A stretch of 64,000 bases of DNA from Sphingomonas sp. Leaf67. GTDB lineage: Bacteria > Pseudomonadota > Alphaproteobacteria > Sphingomonadales > Sphingomonadaceae. Position numbers and translations under genes: made by a program. The stretch is taken from positions 168,915 through 232,914 of the forward strand of contig NZ_LMLP01000020.1 of the NCBI RefSeq assembly GCF_001421965.1. Reading direction: 5' to 3'. Of the stretch, positions 19,343 through 26,330 are shown piece by piece (position 1 is the first letter of the stretch; the number at the start of each line of letters is the position of its first letter). The notes under the pieces are model-generated. The model was not told where the DNA came from, did no database searches, and saw nothing but the letters and a program-made list of their open reading frames with translations.

Positions 19343-19503
19343 GCAACGCAACATTCTTCGGCCCGGAAAACCGGAATTTGCCCCGGATCGAAGCGCTTCG
19401 CCGTCCGGGACGCCGCGTTCAGGGGGGTTGTTGCGTGCCCGTTCCGGGGCTAGGCGGTTTCCTCATGCGGCGATGCGCCGGGCGGGCAAAGGGTGCTACG
19501 AAC

Positions 19504-20670
19504 ATGAAGATCGCGGTTTTCGGGCTTGGCTATGTCGGCATGTCGAACGCGGTGCTGCTGGCACAGCATAACAATGTCGTCGCCGTCGACATTTCGGAGG
19601 ACCGCGTCGCGCTGGTCAACGGCCGCAAGTCGCCGATCGTCGATGCCGAGCTGGAACGCTTCCTCGCCGAACGCACGCTCGACCTGACCGCGACCACCGA
19701 TGCCGCGCAGGCGCTGGACGGTGCCGACTATGTCATCGTCGCCACCCCGACCAATTACGACGTCGAAACCGACAAGTTCAACACCAGCTCGGTCGAGGCG
19801 GTCATCAGCAAGGCGGCGGTCGCCGCGCCGCAGGCGACGATCATCGTCAAGTCGACCATCCCGGTCGGCTTCGTCGATGAAGTCCGCCAGCGGCTGAACG
19901 CGCCGAACGTGGTGTTCAGCCCTGAATTCCTGCGCGAAGGCCGCGCGCTGTACGACAATCTCCACCCGTCGCGGATCATCGTCGGCGAACGGTCCGAACG
20001 CGCGAAGATCTTCGCCGACCTGCTGTTGCAGGGTGCGGAGAAGAAGGACGTGGCCGTGCTGTTCACCGACAGCCGCGAGGCGGAGGCGATCAAGCTGTTC
20101 GCCAACACCTATCTCGCGATGCGCGTCGCCTTCTTCAACGAACTCGACAGCTATGCGATCGCTGGCGACATGGACACCAAGCAGATCATCGAGGGCGTCG
20201 GCCTCGATCCGCGGGTCGGCATGCATTACAACAATCCGAGCTTCGGCTATGGCGGCTATTGCCTGCCCAAGGATACCAAGCAGCTGCTGGCGAACTATTC
20301 GGAAGTGCCGCAGAACCTGATCCGCGCGATCGTCGATGCGAACCGCACCCGCAAGGATTTCCTGGCGGACCAGATCATCGCGCGCCGCCCGAAGAAGGTC
20401 GGGGTGTACCGCCTGACGATGAAGGCCGGATCGGACAATTTCCGCCAGTCGTCGATCCAGGGGATCATGAAGCGGGTGAAGGCGAAGGGGATCGAGGTCG
20501 TCGTGTACGAACCGAGCCTCGACGAGGACAATTTCTTCGGATCGAAGGTCGTGAAGGATATCGACACCTTCAAGAACGAGTGCGACGTCGTGATCGCCAA
20601 CCGCGCCGCGCCCGAACTGGCCGATATCGGCGACAAGCTGTTCACGCGCGACATCTTCGGGTCGGACTGA
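19504..20670 (+). CDS. ugd: UDP-glucose 6-dehydrogenase
   Basis: A 388-residue nucleotide-sugar dehydrogenase, the same length as the E. coli Ugd type. It oxidises UDP-glucose to UDP-glucuronate with two NAD+, feeding acidic surface polysaccharides. The N-terminal NAD-binding loop is GLGYVG (residues 7-12). The central substrate-binding part includes FSPEFLREG and the catalytic cysteine is Cys253 in [10 protein letters not shown]. The C-terminal UDP-binding domain is complete. I start at ATG 19504 because the conserved [12 protein letters not shown] begins there; an in-frame extension to 19324 has no family match. It is monocistronic between two hairpins. Its placement beside the RTX and GT genes suggests glucuronate in the surface glycan. 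A GDP-mannose dehydrogenase is less likely given the close match to the short Ugd form. Confidence 0.9.
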   Translation: MKIAVFGLGYVGMSNAVLLAQHNNVVAVDISEDRVALVNGRKSPIVDAELERFLAERTLDLTATTDAAQALDGADYVIVATPTNYDVETDKFNTSSVEAVISKAAVAAPQATIIVKSTIPVGFVDEVRQRLNAPNVVFSPEFLREGRALYDNLHPSRIIVGERSERAKIFADLLLQGAEKKDVAVLFTDSREAEAIKLFANTYLAMRVAFFNELDSYAIAGDMDTKQIIEGVGLDPRVGMHYNNPSFGYGGYCLPKDTKQLLANYSEVPQNLIRAIVDANRTRKDFLADQIIARRPKKVGVYRLTMKAGSDNFRQSSIQGIMKRVKAKGIEVVVYEPSLDEDNFFGSKVVKDIDTFKNECDVVIANRAAPELADIGDKLFTRDIFGSD

Positions 20671-20678
20671 CCGGTCCT

Positions 20679-20711
20679 CTGCCGCCGCGTAAGGGGTTCA
20701 CGCGGCGGCAG
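20679..20711. terminator. Bidirectional terminator between ugd and the LuxR-type gene
   Basis: Perfect 12-base arms, CTGCCGCCGCGT (20679-20690) and its complement (20700-20711), enclose a 9-base loop between two convergent genes. The T-run after it is short (TTTT), so it may be partly hairpin-driven. Confidence 0.8.
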
Positions 20712-20724
20712 AAGCCTTTTGGGG

Positions 20725-21369
20725 TTATCCCCGTCCGATCCGCGCCAGCAGGCTGACCAGATCGGCCTGCCGCGACACGCCGGTCTTGGCAAAGATGTGG
20801 CGCAGATGGACGCGCAGCGTCGTCTGGCGACAGTCACGCGCCGCCGCCGCCGATTCCAGCGAATGGCCCGCCATCAGCAGCGCGGCGAGCGCGACTTCGC
20901 TGGGGGTCAGGTCGAACGCCTCGCGCCACAGCTGTGATGCCGGCGCAGGACGCTCGGCCGGGTCGATCAGCGTCACCACCGCCGCGCCGGGCGTGGCGTG
21001 CAGCAGCCGCATCGCCCATGGCACCGGCCGCGCGATCAGGATCAGCGGCGCACGATCGGGGGCGGCGTGATAGCGTAATGCCGCCGCCTCCGGCGCGATC
21101 CGCGCGGTGGCACGGGCGAGCACGGTGTCGACCCGCGCCTGTTCGCACGGCAGCAGCGTCCAGCGCGCCACGCCGTCGCCACCGGTGACCAGCAGCGCGT
21201 CGCAGGCCGGCGTCGTGCGCAGGATGCGACCGCTGGCGTCGATCAATGCGCCGGCCTCGTCCGCCTGATCGACACGGCCCTGCCAATACAGGTCGCGGCC
21301 AGGATCTCCCGATCCATGGTCCGCGACCTTCCCCCATTCGGTCGAAACGACCGTGCGTACCCCCGCCAT
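20725..21369 (-). CDS. LuxR-type helix-turn-helix regulator
   Basis: A 214-residue protein with a C-terminal LuxR/FixJ-type HTH (about residues 150-212): FDLTPSEVALAALLMAGHSL then TTLRVHLRHIFAKTGVSRQA. The N-terminal 140 residues look like a small sensory domain (ALIDASGRILRTTPACDALL resembles a PAS-type start) but without a residue pattern that names a ligand. The start at 21369 is chosen for a good GGGGGAG site 6 bases upstream and because upstream codons look non-coding. It is convergent with ugd and followed by the HTH-TPR gene that lies upstream on the same strand. Its targets are unknown; the RTX and polysaccharide genes are candidates by proximity only. Confidence 0.82.
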   Translation of the reverse strand: MAGVRTVVSTEWGKVADHGSGDPGRDLYWQGRVDQADEAGALIDASGRILRTTPACDALLVTGGDGVARWTLLPCEQARVDTVLARATARIAPEAAALRYHAAPDRAPLILIARPVPWAMRLLHATPGAAVVTLIDPAERPAPASQLWREAFDLTPSEVALAALLMAGHSLESAAAARDCRQTTLRVHLRHIFAKTGVSRQADLVSLLARIGRG

Positions 21370-21511
21370 ATCGCTCCCCCTGAACCGGTCGTTACCGAAC
21401 GGTTCGATGCTAGGCCCGCCGCACCGGAATCGTCCGGTGGCAAGGTGTCGCAAAGCGTCGCATCGGGTGGTGATACCGCAAAACCGGTGCGGAATCAGGT
21501 GGATCGACCGG

Positions 21512-22912
21512 TCAGGCGGTATCGATCCGTGGCTGTGCCAGCGCCCGCAGCGCGGCATCGATCCGCGCGTCGCCGGCAAAATGCGCCCGGATGCGGCGGA
21601 CGAATCCGGCCGATCCCCATCGTTCGCCACGCGCCCGCGCATCGTCGAGGATCGCGAGCAGCGCCGCCCGGTCGCCCGCGACCGCGGCGACGAACGCCGG
21701 CCAGCTATGGTCGGGCAGGTCGTCATTCTGGGTGATCGACACCGCACGGCTGAGGATCACCGCATAGGTCGTGGCCCGTCCGATGCCCGCGCGCTGGTCG
21801 CTGTCGATCGTGCGCCGGAGCGCGGCGCTATAGGCGATGAGTTCGGGTTCGCCGCGCACGCGGGCACGGATGGCCAGATGATGGGCATAGCCGGCGAGAT
21901 CCCCCTCGGCGAGCGCGGTGACGCTCAGCGCGTCGTGGACGCTGGCCAGCGTCGGATATTGGGTAGCGACGGTGGTGAGCAGCGCCTGCGCCTGCTCTGT
22001 CCGCCCTGCCGACCACAGTCCCCAGCCATAATCGGCGAGCAGCCATGGCGCGCCCGGCGCCAGCGTCCGCGCGGCGTCGAACGCGCGCTGGGCGGCGGCG
22101 TCCTCGCCATTGTCGGCAAGGATATTGGCATACCACAGATGGGCCAGCGGGTCGTTCGGGGCATGCGCGATCGCGCGGCGGAACAGTTCGCCGGCCCGTT
22201 GCGGTTTGCCGTCCCACCAATAGGCGATAACCCCGTCGACCCGGTCGGCGACCGCCGAGCGCGGATCGATCGCGCGGGCCGCCGCCGCCGCCGCGCGGGC
22301 CCGGCCGATGCAGAGCGTGTCGGAGGCCGATCCGAATTCGCGGGTCAGCACCCATGCCTCGGCCAGCGCCTCCTGCACCTCGACATTGCCGGGATGGTCG
22401 TGGGCGAGGCGGGTCAGCGTGGCAGTGGCGGCGTGCAGTCGCGCGGCGCTGCGCATCGCCACGTCGTCGCGGGCGGCAACGAAGCGCGCGTGGGTCGGCG
22501 CGTCGAGCCGGTCGGGCGAGGGCCCGATCCACTCGATCCCGGCGACGCTCACCCCCAGCAGCGCCAGCGCACCCAGCACGATCGGCCAGCGGCGCGGCGG
22601 GGCCGGGCGGGGCAGCGCCAGCGGGTCGATGGCGGTCGCTGGCGGTCGGGCAGGCGGCGGTTCCGGGACCTGCGGGTCAGGAAGTGTATCAGGCACCGGG
22701 TCCGGCGGCAGCGCCTCCTGCCCCGAAATCCACGCATCGAGTTCATGGGCCAGCGCATAGACGCTGCGGGCGCGGCCGCCGGGCAGGGCATGAACCGGCA
22801 GGCCGCGCTCGCGCGACCAGCGGATCGCGGTCGAGCGGTCGCGGCCGAGATAGGCGGCGATCGACTTCCACCCCTCGATCCGTCGCGCCGGTTCCCCGAC
22901 CTGCCCCATCAT
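21512..22912 (-). CDS. Membrane-anchored HTH-TPR protein
   Basis: A 466-residue protein with an N-terminal helix-turn-helix of the excisionase/MerR-like type (about residues 10-65: IEGWKSIAAYLGRDRSTAIR, then GRARSVYALAHELDAWI). A proline-rich linker (70-105), one membrane helix (about 108-130, PIVLGALALLGVSVAGIEW) and a periplasmic TPR-like region (140-460) follow. The layout recalls ToxR/CadC-type one-component regulators, in which an outside domain signals to a DNA-binding domain across the membrane. TPR units are visible around residues 200-320 (WWDGKPQRAGELFRRAIAHA, DNGEDAAAQRAFDAARTLAP). ATG 22912 is followed by a second ATG. The signal and targets are unknown. Confidence 0.75.
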   Translation of the reverse strand: MMGQVGEPARRIEGWKSIAAYLGRDRSTAIRWSRERGLPVHALPGGRARSVYALAHELDAWISGQEALPPDPVPDTLPDPQVPEPPPARPPATAIDPLALPRPAPPRRWPIVLGALALLGVSVAGIEWIGPSPDRLDAPTHARFVAARDDVAMRSAARLHAATATLTRLAHDHPGNVEVQEALAEAWVLTREFGSASDTLCIGRARAAAAAARAIDPRSAVADRVDGVIAYWWDGKPQRAGELFRRAIAHAPNDPLAHLWYANILADNGEDAAAQRAFDAARTLAPGAPWLLADYGWGLWSAGRTEQAQALLTTVATQYPTLASVHDALSVTALAEGDLAGYAHHLAIRARVRGEPELIAYSAALRRTIDSDQRAGIGRATTYAVILSRAVSITQNDDLPDHSWPAFVAAVAGDRAALLAILDDARARGERWGSAGFVRRIRAHFAGDARIDAALRALAQPRIDTA

Positions 22913-23110
22913 CTTGCCACCCCCCGGTTTTGTCCGTCCGCCGGCGTATCCCTACTCGATACCGGGTACGCCATGGACCGTCCAGCGAGGTGTTCGGGCG
23001 GGCAAAGGTTGCGAAGGTGCCACGTAACGTAGGGTGTTCGGAGGGTGATGCGGGGGCGGGCAGACCGGCAGGCCGGCGGAGCATGACGCGGATCGGGGGC
23101 GTAGGAAAGT

Positions 23111-23407
23111 TCAATGCAGCCGCAACGCCCGATCATGATCCTGACTAGGGCCTAGTATGCGATGGACGAACACCCGGTCGGGCAATGCGGAATAGAGGAT
23201 GCCATATCCTTTCCATGACCGTCGGCGAATACCCTGCCGTTCGTACCGCGGGATCAGGGGGAAGGCGCGGGGCATATCGGCGAGACCGGTCGCGACCGTG
23301 CGCAGTTCGACGACGAAGGTCGCCGCGCGGGCGGGATTGTCCTGCGCGATGAAGGCGGTGATCAGTTCGAGATCGACCTGTGCCCGGGCCGAAAGGATTA
23401 CCCTCAT
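23111..23407 (-). CDS. parE: ParE/RelE-family toxin
   Basis: A 98-residue RelE/ParE superfamily toxin. The N-terminus (MRVILSARAQVDLELITAFI) and the central RAATFVVELRTVATGLADMP match the family helix pair. The C-terminal strands end in the typical GYGILYSALPDRVFVHRILG. ParE proteins poison DNA gyrase while RelE relatives cleave mRNA; the antitoxin type next door (ParD/CopG) favours ParE. The start ATG overlaps the antitoxin stop by four bases (ATGA), so translation is coupled. The gene ends 198 bases from the HTH-TPR gene, and that gap holds nothing else that I can support. Confidence 0.88.
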   Translation of the reverse strand: MRVILSARAQVDLELITAFIAQDNPARAATFVVELRTVATGLADMPRAFPLIPRYERQGIRRRSWKGYGILYSALPDRVFVHRILGPSQDHDRALRLH

Positions 23408-23682
23408 GTAGCGGAGCGATCTTCCGCCGTCGCCAGGCGCGCCATGATCCCGTCGCACACGACACCGAGGTCGATGCCCCCGCCGGCCTGCATTTCGGCC
23501 ATGCTTTCTGCCATCGACGTATCGAGTTCGCGCAACCACCGCGTTTCGTCCTCGATCACCTGCCGATCGCGGCGGATCAGGTCGCGCACATAGTCGCTGG
23601 CACTGGCATAATCCCCACTGTCGACGCGCGCCTGCACATGGTCGCGCAACGGGTCGGGAAGCGAGATGTTCATCGATGCCAT
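23404..23682 (-). CDS. parD: ParD/CopG-family antitoxin
   Basis: A 92-residue ribbon-helix-helix antitoxin. The N-terminus SMNISLPDPLRDHVQARVDS then DYASASDYVRDLIRRDR is the ParD DNA-binding fold; the acidic C-terminal half would wrap the toxin. ATG 23682 has a GGAGA site about 5 bases upstream, and a second ATG three codons later is possible. The protein probably represses its own operon, perhaps through the perfect inverted repeat just upstream (23701-23725). It lies 55 bases downstream of the kinase gene on the same strand, so read-through is possible. Confidence 0.88.
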   Translation of the reverse strand: MASMNISLPDPLRDHVQARVDSGDYASASDYVRDLIRRDRQVIEDETRWLRELDTSMAESMAEMQAGGGIDLGVVCDGIMARLATAEDRSAT

Positions 23683-23700
23683 GGCCGTCTCCAATGGCAG

Positions 23701-23725
23701 GACGATGGCAAAAAATGCCATCGTC
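23701..23725 (-). promoter_or_regulatory. Perfect inverted repeat upstream of parD: operator or terminator
   Basis: Arms GACGATGGCA/TGCCATCGTC (10 bases each) with a 5-base A/T loop. On the minus strand a TTGACG lies at its start, in -35 position. The repeat would then sit between -35 and -10, which suits a ParD operator. It could instead end transcription of the preceding kinase gene. Confidence 0.55.
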
Positions 23726-23737
23726 GTCAACAAACGT

Positions 23738-25075
23738 CTACATGTCGACAGGTCGACCCGTTGCCTTCGCCGCCATCCCTCGCACGTCGACCCGCGCCTT
23801 CAGCCTTGCACCCAACAGCGCCGTGCCGCTGATCTTGCGCTGTACGAACAGCGTTTCGACGTGCGGTACGTGCCAAGTGGCACGGTCGGTGGCGAGGGTG
23901 CGGGCTTCCTCGCGGACCACCGGCACGAAGGCGCGGTCGCCGAAGTCGAAGGGGCCGGGGCGGGCCATCGCGTCGTCGATCGCGGCGATGATCCGGTCGA
24001 CCGCGCCGCGATGCGCTGCCACGGCGGCGGCACCCAGAAAGCCGGTTTCGACCGCCACGTCGCGGATCGTGTCGCGGTCGTGGGCGAGGCCGGCGGCGAT
24101 CAGGCGGCGATACGCGTCGGCGGTGTCGGGCGGCACGGGCCGCGTCGCGCCGAAATCGAGCAGGACGACCCGGCCACTGTCCGCCTGCCAGCGATAATTG
24201 GCGAAATTGGGATCGGTCTGCATCTCGGCGAAGTCGAACAGTTCGCGCAAGACCAAGTCGATCAGCGCGGTCATCGCCGCGTCGCGCGTGGCTTGCGGTG
24301 CGGTCGCCAGCCCTTCGATCGGGGTGCCGTCGATATAGTCCATGGTCAGGATGCGGGGCGTGGTCAGCGCGTCGACCGGCGCGGGGACGACATAGCGCGG
24401 GTCGCCGGCAAGGCGCTGCCCATAGCGGCGCATGGCGTCGGCCTCGCGCAGATAATCGGCTTCGTCGGCCAGTTGGCGCTTGGCCTCGGCGAGCAGGGGT
24501 TTTAGGTCCAGCTCGCGCGGCAACAGGTTGGAGACGCGCAGCAGCGTTGCGACATTGTCGACATCGGCGTCGATGCTCTCACGCACGCCGGGATATTGCA
24601 CCTTGATCGCGAGGCGGCGGCCATCCTTCAGTTCGGCGCGATGGACCTGCCCGATCGAGGCGGCGGCGATCGGGTTCGCGTCGAACTTGGCGAGCTTGCT
24701 GCGCCAGTCGGTGCCCCATTCGGCGATCAGCAGCCGGTCGAGCTGCGCGGAGGGCATGGGTTGGCCCTGATTGCGCAACTGGGCGAGGATCGTGGCGAGT
24801 TCGGGCGGCAGCAGGTCGCCCGCGTCCATCGAGATCATCTGTCCGAGCTTCATGGCCGCCCCGCGCAGGTGCGACAGGCGGTCGGCCATGCGCTTGGCAT
24901 TGGCGGGGGTAAGGATCAGGTCGCCCATGCGCGGGCGTTCACCGCTCGCCAATCGCCGCGCCCCTTCGGCGATCACGCCCCCGGCGATGCCGCCGGCCAG
25001 ACGCCCGAAGCCGGACAGGCGCGACAGACGGCCAGAGGGAACGGCGCGGCCGGGGCGGGTGGGTTCGTCGGTCAT
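23738..25075 (-). CDS. ABC1/UbiB/COQ8-family atypical kinase
   Basis: A 445-residue atypical kinase-like protein. It has the family KxGQ motif (AAMKLGQMISMDAGDLLPPE, about residues 75-94), the nucleotide-binding AIKVQYPG, the COQ8-like catalytic segment QTDPNFANYRW and the DFG-type metal motif LLDFGATRP. The TDPNFANY form is closer to mitochondrial COQ8/ADCK than to classical bacterial UbiB, which has HPGN and C-terminal membrane helices absent here. Relatives support ubiquinone synthesis; the exact reaction is not established. The start is set at MTDEPTRPGR (ATG 25075), since upstream codons run into the higBA promoter. It is divergent from higBA and ends upstream of parDE. Confidence 0.88.
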   Translation of the reverse strand: MTDEPTRPGRAVPSGRLSRLSGFGRLAGGIAGGVIAEGARRLASGERPRMGDLILTPANAKRMADRLSHLRGAAMKLGQMISMDAGDLLPPELATILAQLRNQGQPMPSAQLDRLLIAEWGTDWRSKLAKFDANPIAAASIGQVHRAELKDGRRLAIKVQYPGVRESIDADVDNVATLLRVSNLLPRELDLKPLLAEAKRQLADEADYLREADAMRRYGQRLAGDPRYVVPAPVDALTTPRILTMDYIDGTPIEGLATAPQATRDAAMTALIDLVLRELFDFAEMQTDPNFANYRWQADSGRVVLLDFGATRPVPPDTADAYRRLIAAGLAHDRDTIRDVAVETGFLGAAAVAAHRGAVDRIIAAIDDAMARPGPFDFGDRAFVPVVREEARTLATDRATWHVPHVETLFVQRKISGTALLGARLKARVDVRGMAAKATGRPVDM

Positions 25076-25142
25076 GTGAAGACGAGCGGTCGGGGGTGGC
25101 GTTGGGTTCCGGTGCGTGGGGACGGGGGGCACCAAGAAATTT

Positions 25143-25181
25143 CCCAAATTGGGTAATATGCTTGTTTCCCAGATTGGGAAA
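25143..25181. promoter_or_regulatory. Paired palindromes upstream of higBA (probable HigA operator)
   Basis: Two related palindromes share the core CCCA...TGGG. The first is CCCAAATTGGG (25143-25153) and the second has 7-base arms TTTCCCA/TGGGAAA (25165-25181). Their centres are 25 bases apart. A TAATAT -10-like hexamer (25154-25159) lies between them. This is the usual position for an autorepressor site, and the divergent kinase gene may share it. Confidence 0.65.
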
Positions 25182-25196
25182 TGGTATGACTTCCTC

Positions 25197-25499
25197 ATGC
25201 GGATCATCGCCCGGAACCGGTTGATTGCGTTCTGGGAACGGCATCCCACCACGGAAGCGTCGTTGAAGCATTGGCATGAAGTGGCCGCTGCTGCGGCATG
25301 GCAGAACCCGTTGGACGTCATCGCCGATTTCGCGAAGGCAAAGGCGCTGAACGGGGAACGGGTGCGGTTCGAAATCGCCGGGGGCAATTACCGGATGATC
25401 GTCGCGTTCGATTGGCGGCGGTCGATCGCGTTCGTGAAGTTCATCGGTACCCATGCCGAGTATGACCGGATCGACGCCCTGACGGTGAACCTGTTGTGA
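25197..25499 (+). CDS. higB: HigB-type toxin (mRNA interferase family)
   Basis: A 100-residue RelE-superfamily toxin of the HigB type: MRIIARNRLIAFWERHPTTE, then the LKHWHEVAAAAAW segment and the C-terminal YRMIVAFDWRRSIAFVKFIG with THAEYDRID. These match HigB toxins, which cleave mRNA on the ribosome. The toxin precedes the antitoxin, the gene order of higBA systems and the reverse of most toxin-antitoxin pairs. ATG 25197 is the conserved start. The stop is 17 bases before the higA start. Confidence 0.9.
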   Translation: MRIIARNRLIAFWERHPTTEASLKHWHEVAAAAAWQNPLDVIADFAKAKALNGERVRFEIAGGNYRMIVAFDWRRSIAFVKFIGTHAEYDRIDALTVNLL

Positions 25500-25516
25500 T
25501 GGAAGGAAATGCGACC

Positions 25517-25885
25517 ATGCATATTCGCCCGATCCGGAGCGATGCCGATCATGAAGACGCGCTTCGTGAGATCGAAGCGTTGTGGGGTGCCGAGGAGGGA
25601 ACCGAAGCCGGTGACCGGCTCGACGTGCTGGTGACGCTGGTCGAAACCTATGAACGCCGGCGCTGGCCGATCGAGCCGCTCGACCCGGTGCGGGCGATCG
25701 AGGCGGCGATGGAGATGAACGGCTATACCCGTGCGCAACTCGCCGCACTGATCGGTCCGTCGCGCGCGAGTGAGATCATGAACCGCCGCCGGGCACTGAC
25801 GCTGCCGATGATCCGGACGATTTCGGAAGCGTGGCATGTCCCTGCGGGCTTGCTGGTGCAGGATTATGCGCTGACCGGGCGGTGA
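25517..25885 (+). CDS. higA: HigA-type antitoxin
   Basis: A 122-residue antitoxin with a C-terminal XRE-type HTH: NGYTRAQLAALIGPSRASEI, then NRRRALTLPMIRTISEAWHV. The N-terminal part (MHIRPIRSDADHEDALREIE) is the usual HigA toxin-contact segment. ATG 25517 has GAAGGAA 8 bases upstream; the earlier ATG at 25499 overlaps the higB stop and lacks a Shine-Dalgarno. It probably binds the paired palindromes at 25143-25181. Confidence 0.9.
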   Translation: MHIRPIRSDADHEDALREIEALWGAEEGTEAGDRLDVLVTLVETYERRRWPIEPLDPVRAIEAAMEMNGYTRAQLAALIGPSRASEIMNRRRALTLPMIRTISEAWHVPAGLLVQDYALTGR

Positions 25886-25945
25886 GGTAACCCTCCTGCA
25901 GATTAGGTCACGCGGAGACGTGGGGGCGTGGAAGAAAAAGGAGGG

Positions 25946-26195
25946 GGTTCGCGCGGAGCCGCAGAGCCGCGAAGGAAGAAGAAGGAATGGGTTCGCGCAA
26001 AGGCGCAAAGGCGCAGAGGACGCAGAGGGGGCTTTGGCGAATGTCACCCGCGCAAGCGCGCTTCGGCTTGTCTGTCAGCGGGGGAGGTGTCTCCCGATCG
26101 CGGGGGGCTCACCCGGATCGCAACGCCCTCTGCGTCTCCGCGCCTCCGCGCGAACCCCATCTTCTCTTCGCGCCCTTCGCGCCTTCGCGTGAACC
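25946..26195. repeat. Nested inverted-repeat element built of four related G/C-A units
   Basis: Four units of about 35-43 bases share a GGTTCNCGCRRAG start and a (R)GGCGCRRAGR body. Two run forward (25946-25984 and 25989-26031) and two are inverted (26124-26158 and 26161-26195), each inverted unit being the approximate complement of a forward one. The centre (26032-26123) is unrelated GC-rich sequence. There is no protein. It resembles an intergenic palindromic or MITE-like repeat. The rest of 25886-26330 holds no gene. Confidence 0.6.
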
Positions 26196-26303
26196 AATAT
26201 CCCTTGTCCGTCGAAAGCCGCCGTCAACGGGATAACCGGAAGCCTGCACGCAGGCGTACTCCCGCGCAGCCAAGCAAGGCAGCGTTTCCCGTGTGGCCCT
26301 GGA

Positions 26304-26321
26304 CCCCCGCCTGCGCGGGGG
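26304..26321. terminator. GC hairpin at the 3' end of the TonB receptor gene (terminator or REP)
   Basis: CCCCCGC/GCGGGGG arms (26304-26310 and 26315-26321) with a 4-base loop lie 10 bases beyond the receptor stop. A related shorter hairpin, GCCTGC/GCAGGC, is near 26240. There is no T-run, so this may be a REP-type element that also ends transcription. Confidence 0.5.
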
Positions 26322-26330
26322 TACGGGAGG

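Noticed and set aside
19282..19503. Upstream in-frame extension of ugd to 19324
   Set aside because: It covers the terminator hairpin of the giant gene and adds residues absent from Ugd proteins; [12 protein letters not shown] at 19504 is the conserved start.
25946..26195. CRISPR array
   Set aside because: The repeated units are few, face each other and lack uniform spacers; no cas gene is near.
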